Part shown: positions 1 through 7,131 of the stretch, one piece after another
Numbering within the stretch: the stretch's first letter is position 1
How the letters are laid out: every line of letters begins with the position of its first letter
NCBI RefSeq assembly: GCF_004347735.1
Contig: NZ_SLTI01000052.1
Location: 1-33,465 of the forward strand
Direction of reading: 5' to 3'
From: Sulfuricurvum sp. IAE1
Lineage (GTDB): Bacteria > Campylobacterota > Campylobacteria > Campylobacterales > Sulfurimonadaceae
DNA: 33,465 nt
The notes under the pieces: generated by a model
The model's input: the letters and a program-made list of their open reading frames with translations, nothing else
Told to the model about the DNA's origin: nothing
Databases searched by the model: none
Translations under genes and position numbers: made by a program

Positions 1-89
1 CCGGCCCCATTCCGAACCCGGAAGCTAAGACCCTCTTCGCTCATAATACTGCATCTTTCAGGTGTGGAAACGTAGGTCGCCGCCAGGCC
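1..89 (+). rRNA. rrf: 5S ribosomal RNA, 3' part only
   Basis: The window opens inside a 5S rRNA. The conserved loop CCCATTCCGAACCCGGAAG at about 6-24 and the closing stretch GTAGGTCGCCGCCAGGC at about 73-89 are typical of bacterial 5S genes. The 5' end lies to the left of the window, so the rest of an rrn operon is probably just upstream. The exact 3' end is uncertain by a few bases. No strong hairpin plus T-run follows it. Confidence 0.88.
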
Positions 90-496
90 GCAAGATTACT
101 CTCTACTCATAACCCCCTTTTAAAATCAGAAATAACTTTCCAATCCTTGTTTTTACCCTTACAATTTTTGTCTAATCTCTTTACAGCATCACAAAATTGT
201 CACATTCTGTGTTACTTTTCTAAACATATCTTTTTTTTCTTCAAAAAGGTATTTTTTACCCCTTGTGTCCCCTTTTGGGTCATTATGCCACCGTAGTGCA
301 TGATACCGACCCATTTTGACGATAAATATACTATTTATAAAACTAATAAAGCGTCATATTACAAATATGATTTGATTTATAAGAAAAAAAAATAGTGTGA
401 TATTTTCGTGTTAAGTTTGAATTAATTTTGACACCCCTATAATGATGCCAGGAGCGAGCCTTTAAGGCTCTATCTATAACTTATCGAGGAGAATTG
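90..496 (+). promoter_or_regulatory. AT-rich leader and promoter region before the FadL-like gene
   Basis: About 400 bases without a gene separate the 5S rRNA from the outer-membrane protein gene. The stretch is strongly AT-rich. A perfect -10 box TATAAT is at 438-443. No good -35 lies 17 bases upstream, which is usual for Campylobacterota sigma-70 promoters. A TTGACA-like string only four bases before the -10 is too close to pair with it. A short dyad, GAGCC-TTTAA-GGCTC at 456-470, lies in the predicted 5' UTR and could be a small hairpin or operator. The ribosome binding site AGGAG is at 487-491. No tRNA or open frame is seen here. Confidence 0.5.
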
Positions 497-1687
497 ATGA
501 AACGTTCAATCAAACTTGCCGTAGCGGCTGCTGTGGCGCTTACTGCAACATCCGCATTCGCGACAAATGGTGACCACCTGATCGGTACCGGTGCAAAAGC
601 ACGCGGTATGGGGGGCGTCGGTATCGGTATGAGTCACGGTGCTGAGTCGGCTCTGACCAACCCTGCACTGATTTCTACTGTTAAAGGTACGGAAGTATCG
701 TTCGGCGGTACAATTTTCATGCCGGATGTTGAATCGACTACAGGCGAAGGTTTCAAAAAAAGCAATGCCGACCTGAGTGTTATCCCTGAAGTGTCTCTTG
801 CCCAGAAAGTTTCTGAAAACTTTACATGGGGTATCGGTATGTTCGGTACAGCCGGAATGGGTGTTGACTACCGTTCACAAACCGGCGGTACTTTCAACAA
901 CTATAAAATGGTTACCAACCTTCAGTTGATGCAGTTTGCCGTTCCTTTGGCGTATTCTGACAGCGGCGTATCGGTCGGTATCGCACCGGTTCTCCAGTAC
1001 GGTTCATTGGACATTAACTACCGGACACCTGCAGGTGTTGACAGTACGACACAAGGTGTTGCGCAGGATTTCGGCGCCGGTTATAACATCGGTTTGGCCT
1101 ATGAAACCAACGGTCTGACGGTGGGTGTTTCGTACAAATCGGCAATCGATATGGTATACGACGGGCAGCTTTCCAAAGCAACGGTTCAATTCGGTATGAA
1201 CGGCGGTGCCGGACATGGAGACAACCTCGAGCAGCCTGCTGAAATCGGTGCGGGTCTTTCGTACACGACGGACGGGCATACATTCGCATTCGATTACAAA
1301 AGAATCAAATGGTCCGACGCAAAAGGGTATAAAACATTCGGATGGGATGATCAGAATGTCTACATGTTCGGTTACCAGTATGCGCAGGACAACTGGGCTC
1401 TCCGCGCCGGTTACAACTACGCAAAAAGCCCGATTAAAGAGCAGTTCGGTACCGATGCCGCCGCCAAAAATATGTTCAATCTCCTCGGGTTCCCCGGTAT
1501 TGTTGAAAAACACTATACTGTAGGTGGAAGCTATGCGTTTACCAAAATGACGTCACTCGATCTGGCGTATGTTTATGCAGACGAAAAACAAGATACGTTT
1601 GCGACAACAGGTATGACTGCTGACAACAAAACTTCGACAAAACACAGCCAGCAGGGCATCAGCGCTCAGCTCAACTTCAACTTCTAA
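497..1687 (+). CDS. FadL/OMPP1/TodX-family outer-membrane transporter
   Basis: The predicted 396-aa protein has a Sec signal peptide ending near SAFA. After it come an N-terminal hatch-like segment with GTGAKARGMGGVGIG and an ALTNPALI motif, matching the NPA signature of FadL/OMPP1 proteins. Alternating strands follow and the chain ends in aromatic residues (QLNFNF), as beta-barrel proteins do. The family moves hydrophobic compounds across the outer membrane; the substrate here is unknown. I chose ATG at 497 because AGGAG sits five bases upstream, rather than the TTG one codon earlier. The gene appears monocistronic, with a GC hairpin 16 bases after the stop. Confidence 0.8.
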   Translation: MKRSIKLAVAAAVALTATSAFATNGDHLIGTGAKARGMGGVGIGMSHGAESALTNPALISTVKGTEVSFGGTIFMPDVESTTGEGFKKSNADLSVIPEVSLAQKVSENFTWGIGMFGTAGMGVDYRSQTGGTFNNYKMVTNLQLMQFAVPLAYSDSGVSVGIAPVLQYGSLDINYRTPAGVDSTTQGVAQDFGAGYNIGLAYETNGLTVGVSYKSAIDMVYDGQLSKATVQFGMNGGAGHGDNLEQPAEIGAGLSYTTDGHTFAFDYKRIKWSDAKGYKTFGWDDQNVYMFGYQYAQDNWALRAGYNYAKSPIKEQFGTDAAAKNMFNLLGFPGIVEKHYTVGGSYAFTKMTSLDLAYVYADEKQDTFATTGMTADNKTSTKHSQQGISAQLNFNF

Positions 1688-1702
1688 TCGAAGTTTCCGG
1701 TT

Positions 1703-1718
1703 TCCCCCTTTCGGGGGA
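1703..1718 (+). terminator. Small GC hairpin after the FadL-like gene
   Basis: A six-base stem TCCCCC/GGGGGA with a TTTC loop lies 16 bases past the stop codon. The T-run after it is weak (TTCACAATCC), so it is a possible rather than certain intrinsic terminator. Confidence 0.4.
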
Positions 1719-1866
1719 TTCACAATCCATTCACCTTTCCATACGATAATTAGAGTCCAAAACGTTGAATTGTCATTATCGTTTTTTGATGGCTTTGTGA
1801 TACAATATCCCCCTTTAATCCGAGGATTATCACAACGACGAAAGCGATGTTACGAAGGAGAAAACG

Positions 1867-2817
1867 ATGCTAAACAAACTTTTGATGGGTGCTGCGGCAC
1901 TTTCACTGGCCGCTTCCATGGCCTTTGGTGCCCAAGGGGCCAAATTCTATGTCGGCGACGGCGACAAAGAAAAAGCGTATATGGATATGGTGAATAACAA
2001 AATCAGCACCATCGGTTTTGTCCTCTCCGATCCGCATGAGCGCATCAATGACGCGTACAAAACCAAATACGGCGGGACTAACCTCGACAACCTCGGGTTC
2101 TTTTCGGTCATGAAAGACGCCGATGTCGGCCCTCTTTTGCTAAAAGAGCCTTCGCTCGGCGGTTTCAGCCCTTTCAACCTGCACGTGTACAAAAAACAGG
2201 GTGAAAACAAAACATATGTCGGACACGTAACCCCCGAGACAATGCTCGACATTACGGGAGTCAAAGATGCCGATGTCCGTGCGAAATTCATCGCGACGTT
2301 CCCGGCGCTCGATGCGATGATCGAAAAAGAGATCGGAAGCAAAGTCCAATATACCGAGTACAGCGCACTTCCGGCCAAGCCGATGATGACGTTTGAACTC
2401 CCGATTGAGCGCGGTGCAAGCCTGGAAACCGTGATCGCCGATTTCCAAGGGAAATTCGAAGAGACGTTTGAGGGGAACCAGTACATCATCGCCGGGTACA
2501 AAGATATCAAGGCGTCGATGACCGATGCAAACATCGAATTCGGCCGTTTCGATGCGTACTGGGTTTACTCACTGTGCCATTTTAAATTTTCCGAAGGGAT
2601 CTTTAACCAGGGGCGTCCCGACGCGGGTGCGTTCGCACCGTGTTCAATGTACATGTATATCGAAAAAGGGTCAAACAAAATCATGATCGGTATGCCGCGT
2701 CTGGCGACATGGACTGCGGTAATGGGGATCAAAGATCAGAAAATGGTCGATTCGATCAACGCGCTGGATGTCGAGATTACTAAAATCATGAAAGAACTCG
2801 GAGCGAAAGAGCTATGA
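1867..2817 (+). CDS. Exported DUF302-like protein
   Basis: The 316-aa product has a clear Sec signal peptide (cleavage near AFGAQG). Two segments resemble the DUF302 fold: one around FNLHVYKKQ, and a C-terminal one around MYMYIEKGSNKIMIGMPRL, which matches the usual 'y.k.g.t.v.....P' strand pattern. DUF302 proteins have no firmly assigned biochemical role. A strong RBS (AAGGAG) precedes the ATG. The stop overlaps the start of the following lipoprotein gene as ATGA, so the two are translationally coupled and probably act together in the periplasm. A possible promoter lies in the 1745-1830 spacer, but no box stands out. Confidence 0.65.
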   Translation: MLNKLLMGAAALSLAASMAFGAQGAKFYVGDGDKEKAYMDMVNNKISTIGFVLSDPHERINDAYKTKYGGTNLDNLGFFSVMKDADVGPLLLKEPSLGGFSPFNLHVYKKQGENKTYVGHVTPETMLDITGVKDADVRAKFIATFPALDAMIEKEIGSKVQYTEYSALPAKPMMTFELPIERGASLETVIADFQGKFEETFEGNQYIIAGYKDIKASMTDANIEFGRFDAYWVYSLCHFKFSEGIFNQGRPDAGAFAPCSMYMYIEKGSNKIMIGMPRLATWTAVMGIKDQKMVDSINALDVEITKIMKELGAKEL

Positions 2818-3647
2818 AAAAGTTCCTCTCTTTAATTTCAGCGGCAATTGTCGTCGCGTTTTCCGGATGTGCGGGCATCTCTCCTTCCACAGAGGGGAAT
2901 GCTCCGGCAGAAAAAGAGGTTGCGGCGTATAAAATCGCTCCTTATGCATCGGTAGAGGATACAAAGTCAAAACTTGCATCTGCAGGGTTTGAGGTAGTCG
3001 GAACAAGCAAAGGGGACGCCGGAACGACGGTGCTGTTTACCAATGCGCAGATGAAAGCTTCCGCTGACAAAGCAACGCGTGGGCTGGCGGCGGTCGGTCG
3101 CCTGTTGGTTGACGATGAGCGCAAGCAGATCAGCATCGCCAGCCCCGTCTATTTCGGGAAAGCGTTTATGCAAAAAGAGTACAGCCATGCGGCTGCCGCA
3201 GCTAACCTTGGAGCGTTGGAAAAAGCGTTCGGGCCGCTGAAGGATTCTGCCGATAAATGGGAATTCGCCAAACTCGCCGGATACAACTTCATGATCGGGA
3301 TGCCCTATTATGAAGACATGATGATCGTAGGCGAAGGTTCAACGGCCGATCTCGTCGCCAAAGCCCAAAATGCCAAAGGGACGACGGCCGTCGTGAAGCT
3401 CTCCGATGACCGCTATGTCGCGTTTGTCGATCTGGACCGCCGGACCAAAGGATTTGTCAAGAAGATCGGAACACAAAACGGTCAACTGCTTCCGTGGGCG
3501 GTATTGATCGAGGACGGCAAAGCCAAAGCGCTCAGCGCAAAATATTTTATCGCGATCAGCTATCCGCTGTTGACGATGAGTGAATTTATGACGATTGCGA
3601 CCGTTCCGGGTGCGATCGAAAACGATCTGAAGAAGATTTTTAAATAA
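2814..3647 (+). CDS. Predicted lipoprotein, partner of the DUF302-like protein
   Basis: The 277-aa product begins with a lipoprotein signal peptide and a lipobox ending FSGC (Cys19), so it should be lipid-anchored. The mature part has a segment around YNFMIGMPYYEDMMIVGEG that resembles the IMIGMPRL region of its upstream neighbour, which suggests distant relatedness to DUF302. I do not recognise a catalytic motif. The start overlaps the previous stop (ATGA). Both proteins probably face the periplasm as one unit of unknown function. A hairpin region follows, before the convergent mrp gene. Confidence 0.6.
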   Translation: MKKFLSLISAAIVVAFSGCAGISPSTEGNAPAEKEVAAYKIAPYASVEDTKSKLASAGFEVVGTSKGDAGTTVLFTNAQMKASADKATRGLAAVGRLLVDDERKQISIASPVYFGKAFMQKEYSHAAAAANLGALEKAFGPLKDSADKWEFAKLAGYNFMIGMPYYEDMMIVGEGSTADLVAKAQNAKGTTAVVKLSDDRYVAFVDLDRRTKGFVKKIGTQNGQLLPWAVLIEDGKAKALSAKYFIAISYPLLTMSEFMTIATVPGAIENDLKKIFK

Positions 3648-3654
3648 CTGACTC

Positions 3655-3685
3655 CCGAAAGTAGCCCGCATCTTTCGGATGCGGG
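3655..3685. terminator. Convergent-gene hairpin with two competing stems
   Basis: The spacer between convergent genes holds a perfect eight-base stem CCCGCATC/GATGCGGG (3665-3672 with 3678-3685, loop TTTCG). A second stem, CCGAAAG/CTTTCGG (3655-3661 with 3672-3678), shares bases with the first, so only one can form. The simplest reading is a bidirectional terminator. Neither side has a strong T-run. Confidence 0.5.
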
Positions 3686-3693
3686 AGACGAAT

Positions 3694-4734
3694 TTACACT
3701 CTGAACTTCGTTGTCTCCAGAAGTTTTTCCACCACTTCCCTGTAATAGCTTTTTAACGTGTCGTTCCCCAATGCCACCGGCGGCTCACCGTTGTCCGAAC
3801 CTTCGCGGATCTCCATATTGAGCGGAATCTGACCCAGTAAAGGGACATTGTAGCGCTGAGACAGGCGTTCGCCTCCCCCCGTGCCGAAAATATCGTAACG
3901 CGTCCCCGTGTCGGGAGCGACGAAGTAGCTCATGTTCTCGACCAGCCCGCCGATAGGGACGTGGATGTCCTGGAACATTCGGATGGCACGGCTGACATCG
4001 TCGCTGGCGACGAGCTGCGGCGTCGTGACGATGACCCCGGCGGTAATGGGAAGTTCCTGTGCCATTGTCAGCTGAATATCTCCGGTTCCCGGAGGCATGT
4101 CGATGACGAGAAAATCGAGTTCGCCCCACGCGACGTCTTCGAGAAACTGGATCAGGGCAGAAACGGCAACGGAGGAACGCCACACCAGCGGAGTGTCCGA
4201 GGTGGGAGTCGTGAGGGCGACGCTCATGATTTTAAGCCCGTAATTTTCGCTTGGGACGATTTTATTGTCATCGTTCCATTTAATTTTTTCCAGATCGGTA
4301 TTGGTCAGTCGGGGAACATTGGGACCGTAGACATCGGCATCCAAAATACCGACTTTGTATCCCTTTTGCGCCAGCGCGATCGCGAGGTTGACGCACACGG
4401 TACTTTTCCCGACCCCACCCTTGCCGCTTGTGACCGCGATGACGTTTTTCGCATACGGCGCACGGTTGTTGGGTGCGGCGCTGTTGCCGTAGTTGATGTC
4501 TTTTTGTGCCGTGCTTTTTTTGGTTATTTCAAGCGTTTCGAAGCGCTCGGAAAAAGCCGCTTCGATGGCTGCTTTGACGGTGAGATAGGAATCGTCGCTT
4601 ACCGTGAGAAGCTCGACTTTGGCGCGCTTGTCAGTGACTTTGACTTCCGAGATGAGTTTGAGTTCTCCGAGGGTGCGTGAGAGGCCGGGATAGGCAAGGG
4701 CGTGAAGAGCCGATTCGAATTCTTTAGTGTTCAT
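3694..4734 (-). CDS. mrp: Mrp/ApbC-type P-loop ATPase, Fe-S cluster carrier family
   Basis: The 346-aa protein has an N-terminal MIP18/DUF59-like domain (about residues 1-80) and a deviant Walker A, SGKGGVGKST, at about 103-112. It also has the DADVYGPN and DMPPGTGDIQLT motifs of the Mrp/NBP35 family. Family members bind and transfer Fe-S clusters. The usual CxxC after ENMSYF is missing: the sequence reads ENMSYFVAPDTGTRYDIF, and the only visible Cys is near the P-loop. Cluster binding would therefore have to differ from E. coli Mrp. I chose ATG at 4734 because GGGGG precedes it; a longer frame would need an unlikely Arg-rich extension. The gene overlaps the upstream small gene by 11 bases in one operon. 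Confidence 0.85.
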   Translation of the reverse strand: MNTKEFESALHALAYPGLSRTLGELKLISEVKVTDKRAKVELLTVSDDSYLTVKAAIEAAFSERFETLEITKKSTAQKDINYGNSAAPNNRAPYAKNVIAVTSGKGGVGKSTVCVNLAIALAQKGYKVGILDADVYGPNVPRLTNTDLEKIKWNDDNKIVPSENYGLKIMSVALTTPTSDTPLVWRSSVAVSALIQFLEDVAWGELDFLVIDMPPGTGDIQLTMAQELPITAGVIVTTPQLVASDDVSRAIRMFQDIHVPIGGLVENMSYFVAPDTGTRYDIFGTGGGERLSQRYNVPLLGQIPLNMEIREGSDNGEPPVALGNDTLKSYYREVVEKLLETTKFRV

Positions 4735-5095
4735 ACGGATTCCCCCGTACTTCGCGGGCCAACAGCGCTTTGCTTCCCGTCGCTTTCTGGGCGAGCTTCG
4801 CAAGCGCACCGCGTGTTCCGGGATAGTCCAGGCTCAGGCGATGGCACTCAGCGATCCGCTCGTCGATAAGACGGTTCATCGATGCGATAACATCGCCGAT
4901 CTTGCCGTTTTCGTCGGCTTTATTCAAAAGCTCTTTGATCAGCATTTCCCGTGAGTGCATCTGCATCTGAAGGCCGATTTCGCGGCCCAGTGCCATAAAA
5001 TCGGCCGCACTGAGATAGAGGCCGGAAAAAAAGGTATTGAGAAAATGGTTTTCGATAGAAAAATATTTACTCTGCTGTTCGTGATGCTGTCTCAT
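4724..5095 (-). CDS. Small protein of unknown function between LRV and mrp genes
   Basis: A 123-aa mostly helical, soluble protein with no signal peptide or membrane segment. I do not recognise the family. Its start ATG overlaps the stop of the upstream LRV-repeat gene as ATGA and follows a good GGAGGG site. Its end overlaps mrp by 11 bases. The close packing supports a real gene and co-translation. The position next to mrp and an LRV protein (LRV proteins can carry an Fe-S cluster) allows a guess at an Fe-S-related role, but nothing in the sequence proves it. Confidence 0.6.
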   Translation of the reverse strand: MRQHHEQQSKYFSIENHFLNTFFSGLYLSAADFMALGREIGLQMQMHSREMLIKELLNKADENGKIGDVIASMNRLIDERIAECHRLSLDYPGTRGALAKLAQKATGSKALLAREVRGNPYEH

Positions 5096-5697
5096 GCACG
5101 CCCTCCGAGATTAACTTCGGCCGCTTTGGCGACATCGGGATCGGTGTCGTTGAGGAGCAGGGAAACGACCTCCTTGGGGGCGCCTCGGTTTTCGGCAAGC
5201 CGCATCCGGACCATTTTGTCATTGTCGTCGGCGAGGACTTTGAGGAGCTTGGCCGGTGTGTTGGGATTGCCTGAAAGTCCGTCGCGGACAATCTTTTCGT
5301 CGCTGAAGAATTTTTCGAGCACTTCAGGCGGCGTCGAGGGGTTGGTCGCGACGAGGGCGCGGACAAGGTTGATCGAATCGTTTGCGAGATGGCGGAGGAC
5401 TTCGACCGGGGTATGGGGGTTTTTGGCTACGGCCCAACGGGCTCCCATATCGACCGGGTTGGAGGCGATGTCGATCAGCAGTTCGACCATGAGGGGGCTG
5501 TATTCTTTGTCACGTTCGTAGACCGAAGTGCGCAAAGAGAGGTTCATGGCGACCTGACCGACAATCTCTTTGTGGGTTTTAAAGGCGTCATAGATTTGGG
5601 CTACCTGCTCGATGGGGAGCGTTTTGTCTTCCAAAAATTCTATCAGTCTGGCGGTATCGGATGCTGCGATTGCGGCGGATACGGTAAGTTCGCTCAT
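5092..5697 (-). CDS. Leucine-rich-repeat-variant (LRV) / HEAT-like repeat protein
   Basis: The 201-aa cytoplasmic protein contains at least four back-to-back units of about 24 residues from residue 80 on. Each has the pattern 'R..vA.NP.TP.evL..L..D', for example AVAKNPHTPVEVLRHLANDS, then ATNPSTPPEVLEKFFSDE, then SGNPNTPAKLLKVLADDN. This is the LRV pattern, an alpha/3-10 helical solenoid first described next to Azotobacter nif genes. The Azotobacter protein has an N-terminal Cys cluster for Fe-S; this one has no Cys, so it is probably a pure repeat scaffold. It is the first gene of a three-gene minus operon ending in mrp. AAGGAAAG precedes the ATG. Confidence 0.7.
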   Translation of the reverse strand: MSELTVSAAIAASDTARLIEFLEDKTLPIEQVAQIYDAFKTHKEIVGQVAMNLSLRTSVYERDKEYSPLMVELLIDIASNPVDMGARWAVAKNPHTPVEVLRHLANDSINLVRALVATNPSTPPEVLEKFFSDEKIVRDGLSGNPNTPAKLLKVLADDNDKMVRMRLAENRGAPKEVVSLLLNDTDPDVAKAAEVNLGGRA

Positions 5698-6003
5698 TCT
5701 CTTTCCTTGAAAATAACAAAAGTCTAAAAAGTTAATCGCATACTATCAAAAAGTGATTAAATGGTAAGTATTAATATGCGTGCATAAGTGAAAAAACAGA
5801 TAGGCGGTATATAAGAAAACGTAAAAAAACACTCAGTCATCGTATGTCTCAAAAATGTGATAACAATGTAACATATTGTAATAGGAGTGTGCGGGAAAAC
5901 GGGCAATTTAACAGTAATTAAGAGTCCCAAACCTATAATGGAGGCGGTAATTCCGTAATTAATCACACCGCTTGAGTGTGCAGACTAAAAACAAGGAGCA
6001 CGG
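5698..6003 (+). promoter_or_regulatory. Divergent intergenic region with promoter for the rhodanese-molybdoenzyme operon
   Basis: About 306 bases between the minus LRV gene and the plus rhodanese gene. A perfect -10 TATAAT at 5934-5939 is 65 bases before the ATG at 6004. A TTAACA at 5908-5913 is 20 bases upstream of it, long for a -35 spacer; Campylobacterota sigma-70 promoters often lack a -35. AAGGAG is at 5993-5998. The middle is AT-rich with no convincing operator or gene. A 69-aa frame on the minus strand has no family resemblance and was not called. Confidence 0.55.
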
Positions 6004-7122
6004 ATGAACAGATTGCTAAAAACACTGTGTGTTGCGGCATCACTGTCGGCAGCAGCCGCGATGGCGGCTGATGGATATGCTAACAAAAATATCCTGATTT
6101 CTGCCGAAGAAGCGGTCAAGCTGATCGGTAATCCAAAAGTGATGTTCGTATCGGGTGATAACGAAGATATTTATAAACTCGGTCACATTAAAGGTTCGGT
6201 TGAGATGTACGCTCACCACCTTCACCATTCAGAAATTGACGGAGAGATGCACTGCGCACCGCTGTACCGCTGTGTTGACGATGCCGAAAAATATATCGGC
6301 AGCAAAGGGATCAGCAACGATATGACGGTTATCGCGTACGACGATTTCAAAGGTCCGAATGCCACCGGTGTTTATTCGTTCTTTGACAGCTTCGGTCACA
6401 AAAACGTCAAAGTGCTTAACGGCGGACGTGCGGCAATCATGGCGATCGATCCGGCTCAAAAAGAGTACGATGCACTGAACAAAGACCTCAAAGCGGCCAA
6501 AAAAGCCGAAAAAGACGCCAAAGAGGCGTTGAAAAAAGAGGGTGCGGACAAAGCGGCGCTCGAAGCGGCGCTCAAAAAAGCTTCCGAAGACGCCAAAGCA
6601 CTGAGCGCGAAAATGGCGGAAGTCGAAAAACGCCTTCTCGTCGTCAAAGGGGATGAAGTCGTCAAACCCAAAAAATATAAAATCGATCCCAAAAAGATCA
6701 ACTGGAGCGTCATCGCAGGCAAAGAAGAAGTCAAGCACGCGATGGAAGACATCCTCAAAAACGGTAAAAACTCCAAATACGTCATCATCGATTCACGCAG
6801 CATGAGCGAAATCATGGGTGAGCGTAAAATGGACAACGTCGCCCGCGGCGGACACGTTCCGGGTGCAACGTTCATCGAGTGGAGCCAGATCTCCGATGCG
6901 GATAAAAAGCTCTCTTTCCGTTCTGCGGCAGAAATTCAGGCAGTGTACGACAAATACGGCATCACCAAAGACAAAACGATTTATGCGTATTGTCACGTAG
7001 GTGCCGGACGCAGCTCTGAGCACATTACGGCGCTTCAGCTCCTCGGCTATAAAAACGTCAAAGTCTTCACCGGAAGCTGGGACGTTTGGGGCAACGATAT
7101 GAACCTTCCGATTAAACGATAA
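6004..7122 (+). CDS. Exported two-domain rhodanese (sulfurtransferase) with charged helical insert
   Basis: The 372-aa protein has a Sec signal peptide (cleavage near AMA-ADG, residue 21-22). Rhodanese domain 1 (about 30-145) has no Cys in its active-site position (AYDDFKGPNA), so it is probably catalytically silent. Domain 2 (about 240-372) has the active loop CHVGAGRS with Cys330. Between them, residues about 155-215 form a Lys/Glu/Ala-rich stretch expected to be a coiled coil or long helix, not usual for SseA/TST enzymes. The likely role is handling persulfide or thiosulfate sulfur in the periplasm. It is the first gene of the molybdoenzyme operon, ten bases before the alpha subunit, so it may supply or remove sulfur for that enzyme. 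Confidence 0.8.
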   Translation: MNRLLKTLCVAASLSAAAAMAADGYANKNILISAEEAVKLIGNPKVMFVSGDNEDIYKLGHIKGSVEMYAHHLHHSEIDGEMHCAPLYRCVDDAEKYIGSKGISNDMTVIAYDDFKGPNATGVYSFFDSFGHKNVKVLNGGRAAIMAIDPAQKEYDALNKDLKAAKKAEKDAKEALKKEGADKAALEAALKKASEDAKALSAKMAEVEKRLLVVKGDEVVKPKKYKIDPKKINWSVIAGKEEVKHAMEDILKNGKNSKYVIIDSRSMSEIMGERKMDNVARGGHVPGATFIEWSQISDADKKLSFRSAAEIQAVYDKYGITKDKTIYAYCHVGAGRSSEHITALQLLGYKNVKVFTGSWDVWGNDMNLPIKR

Positions 7123-7131
7123 GGCAGAACT

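Noticed and set aside
427-443. TTGACA followed by TATAAT read as a full sigma-70 promoter
   Set aside because: The two boxes are only four bases apart, so they cannot be a -35/-10 pair; only the -10 was kept.
5757-5966. 69-aa hydrophobic frame in the divergent spacer
   Set aside because: No RBS, no resemblance to any family, and it overlaps the likely promoter of the rhodanese operon.
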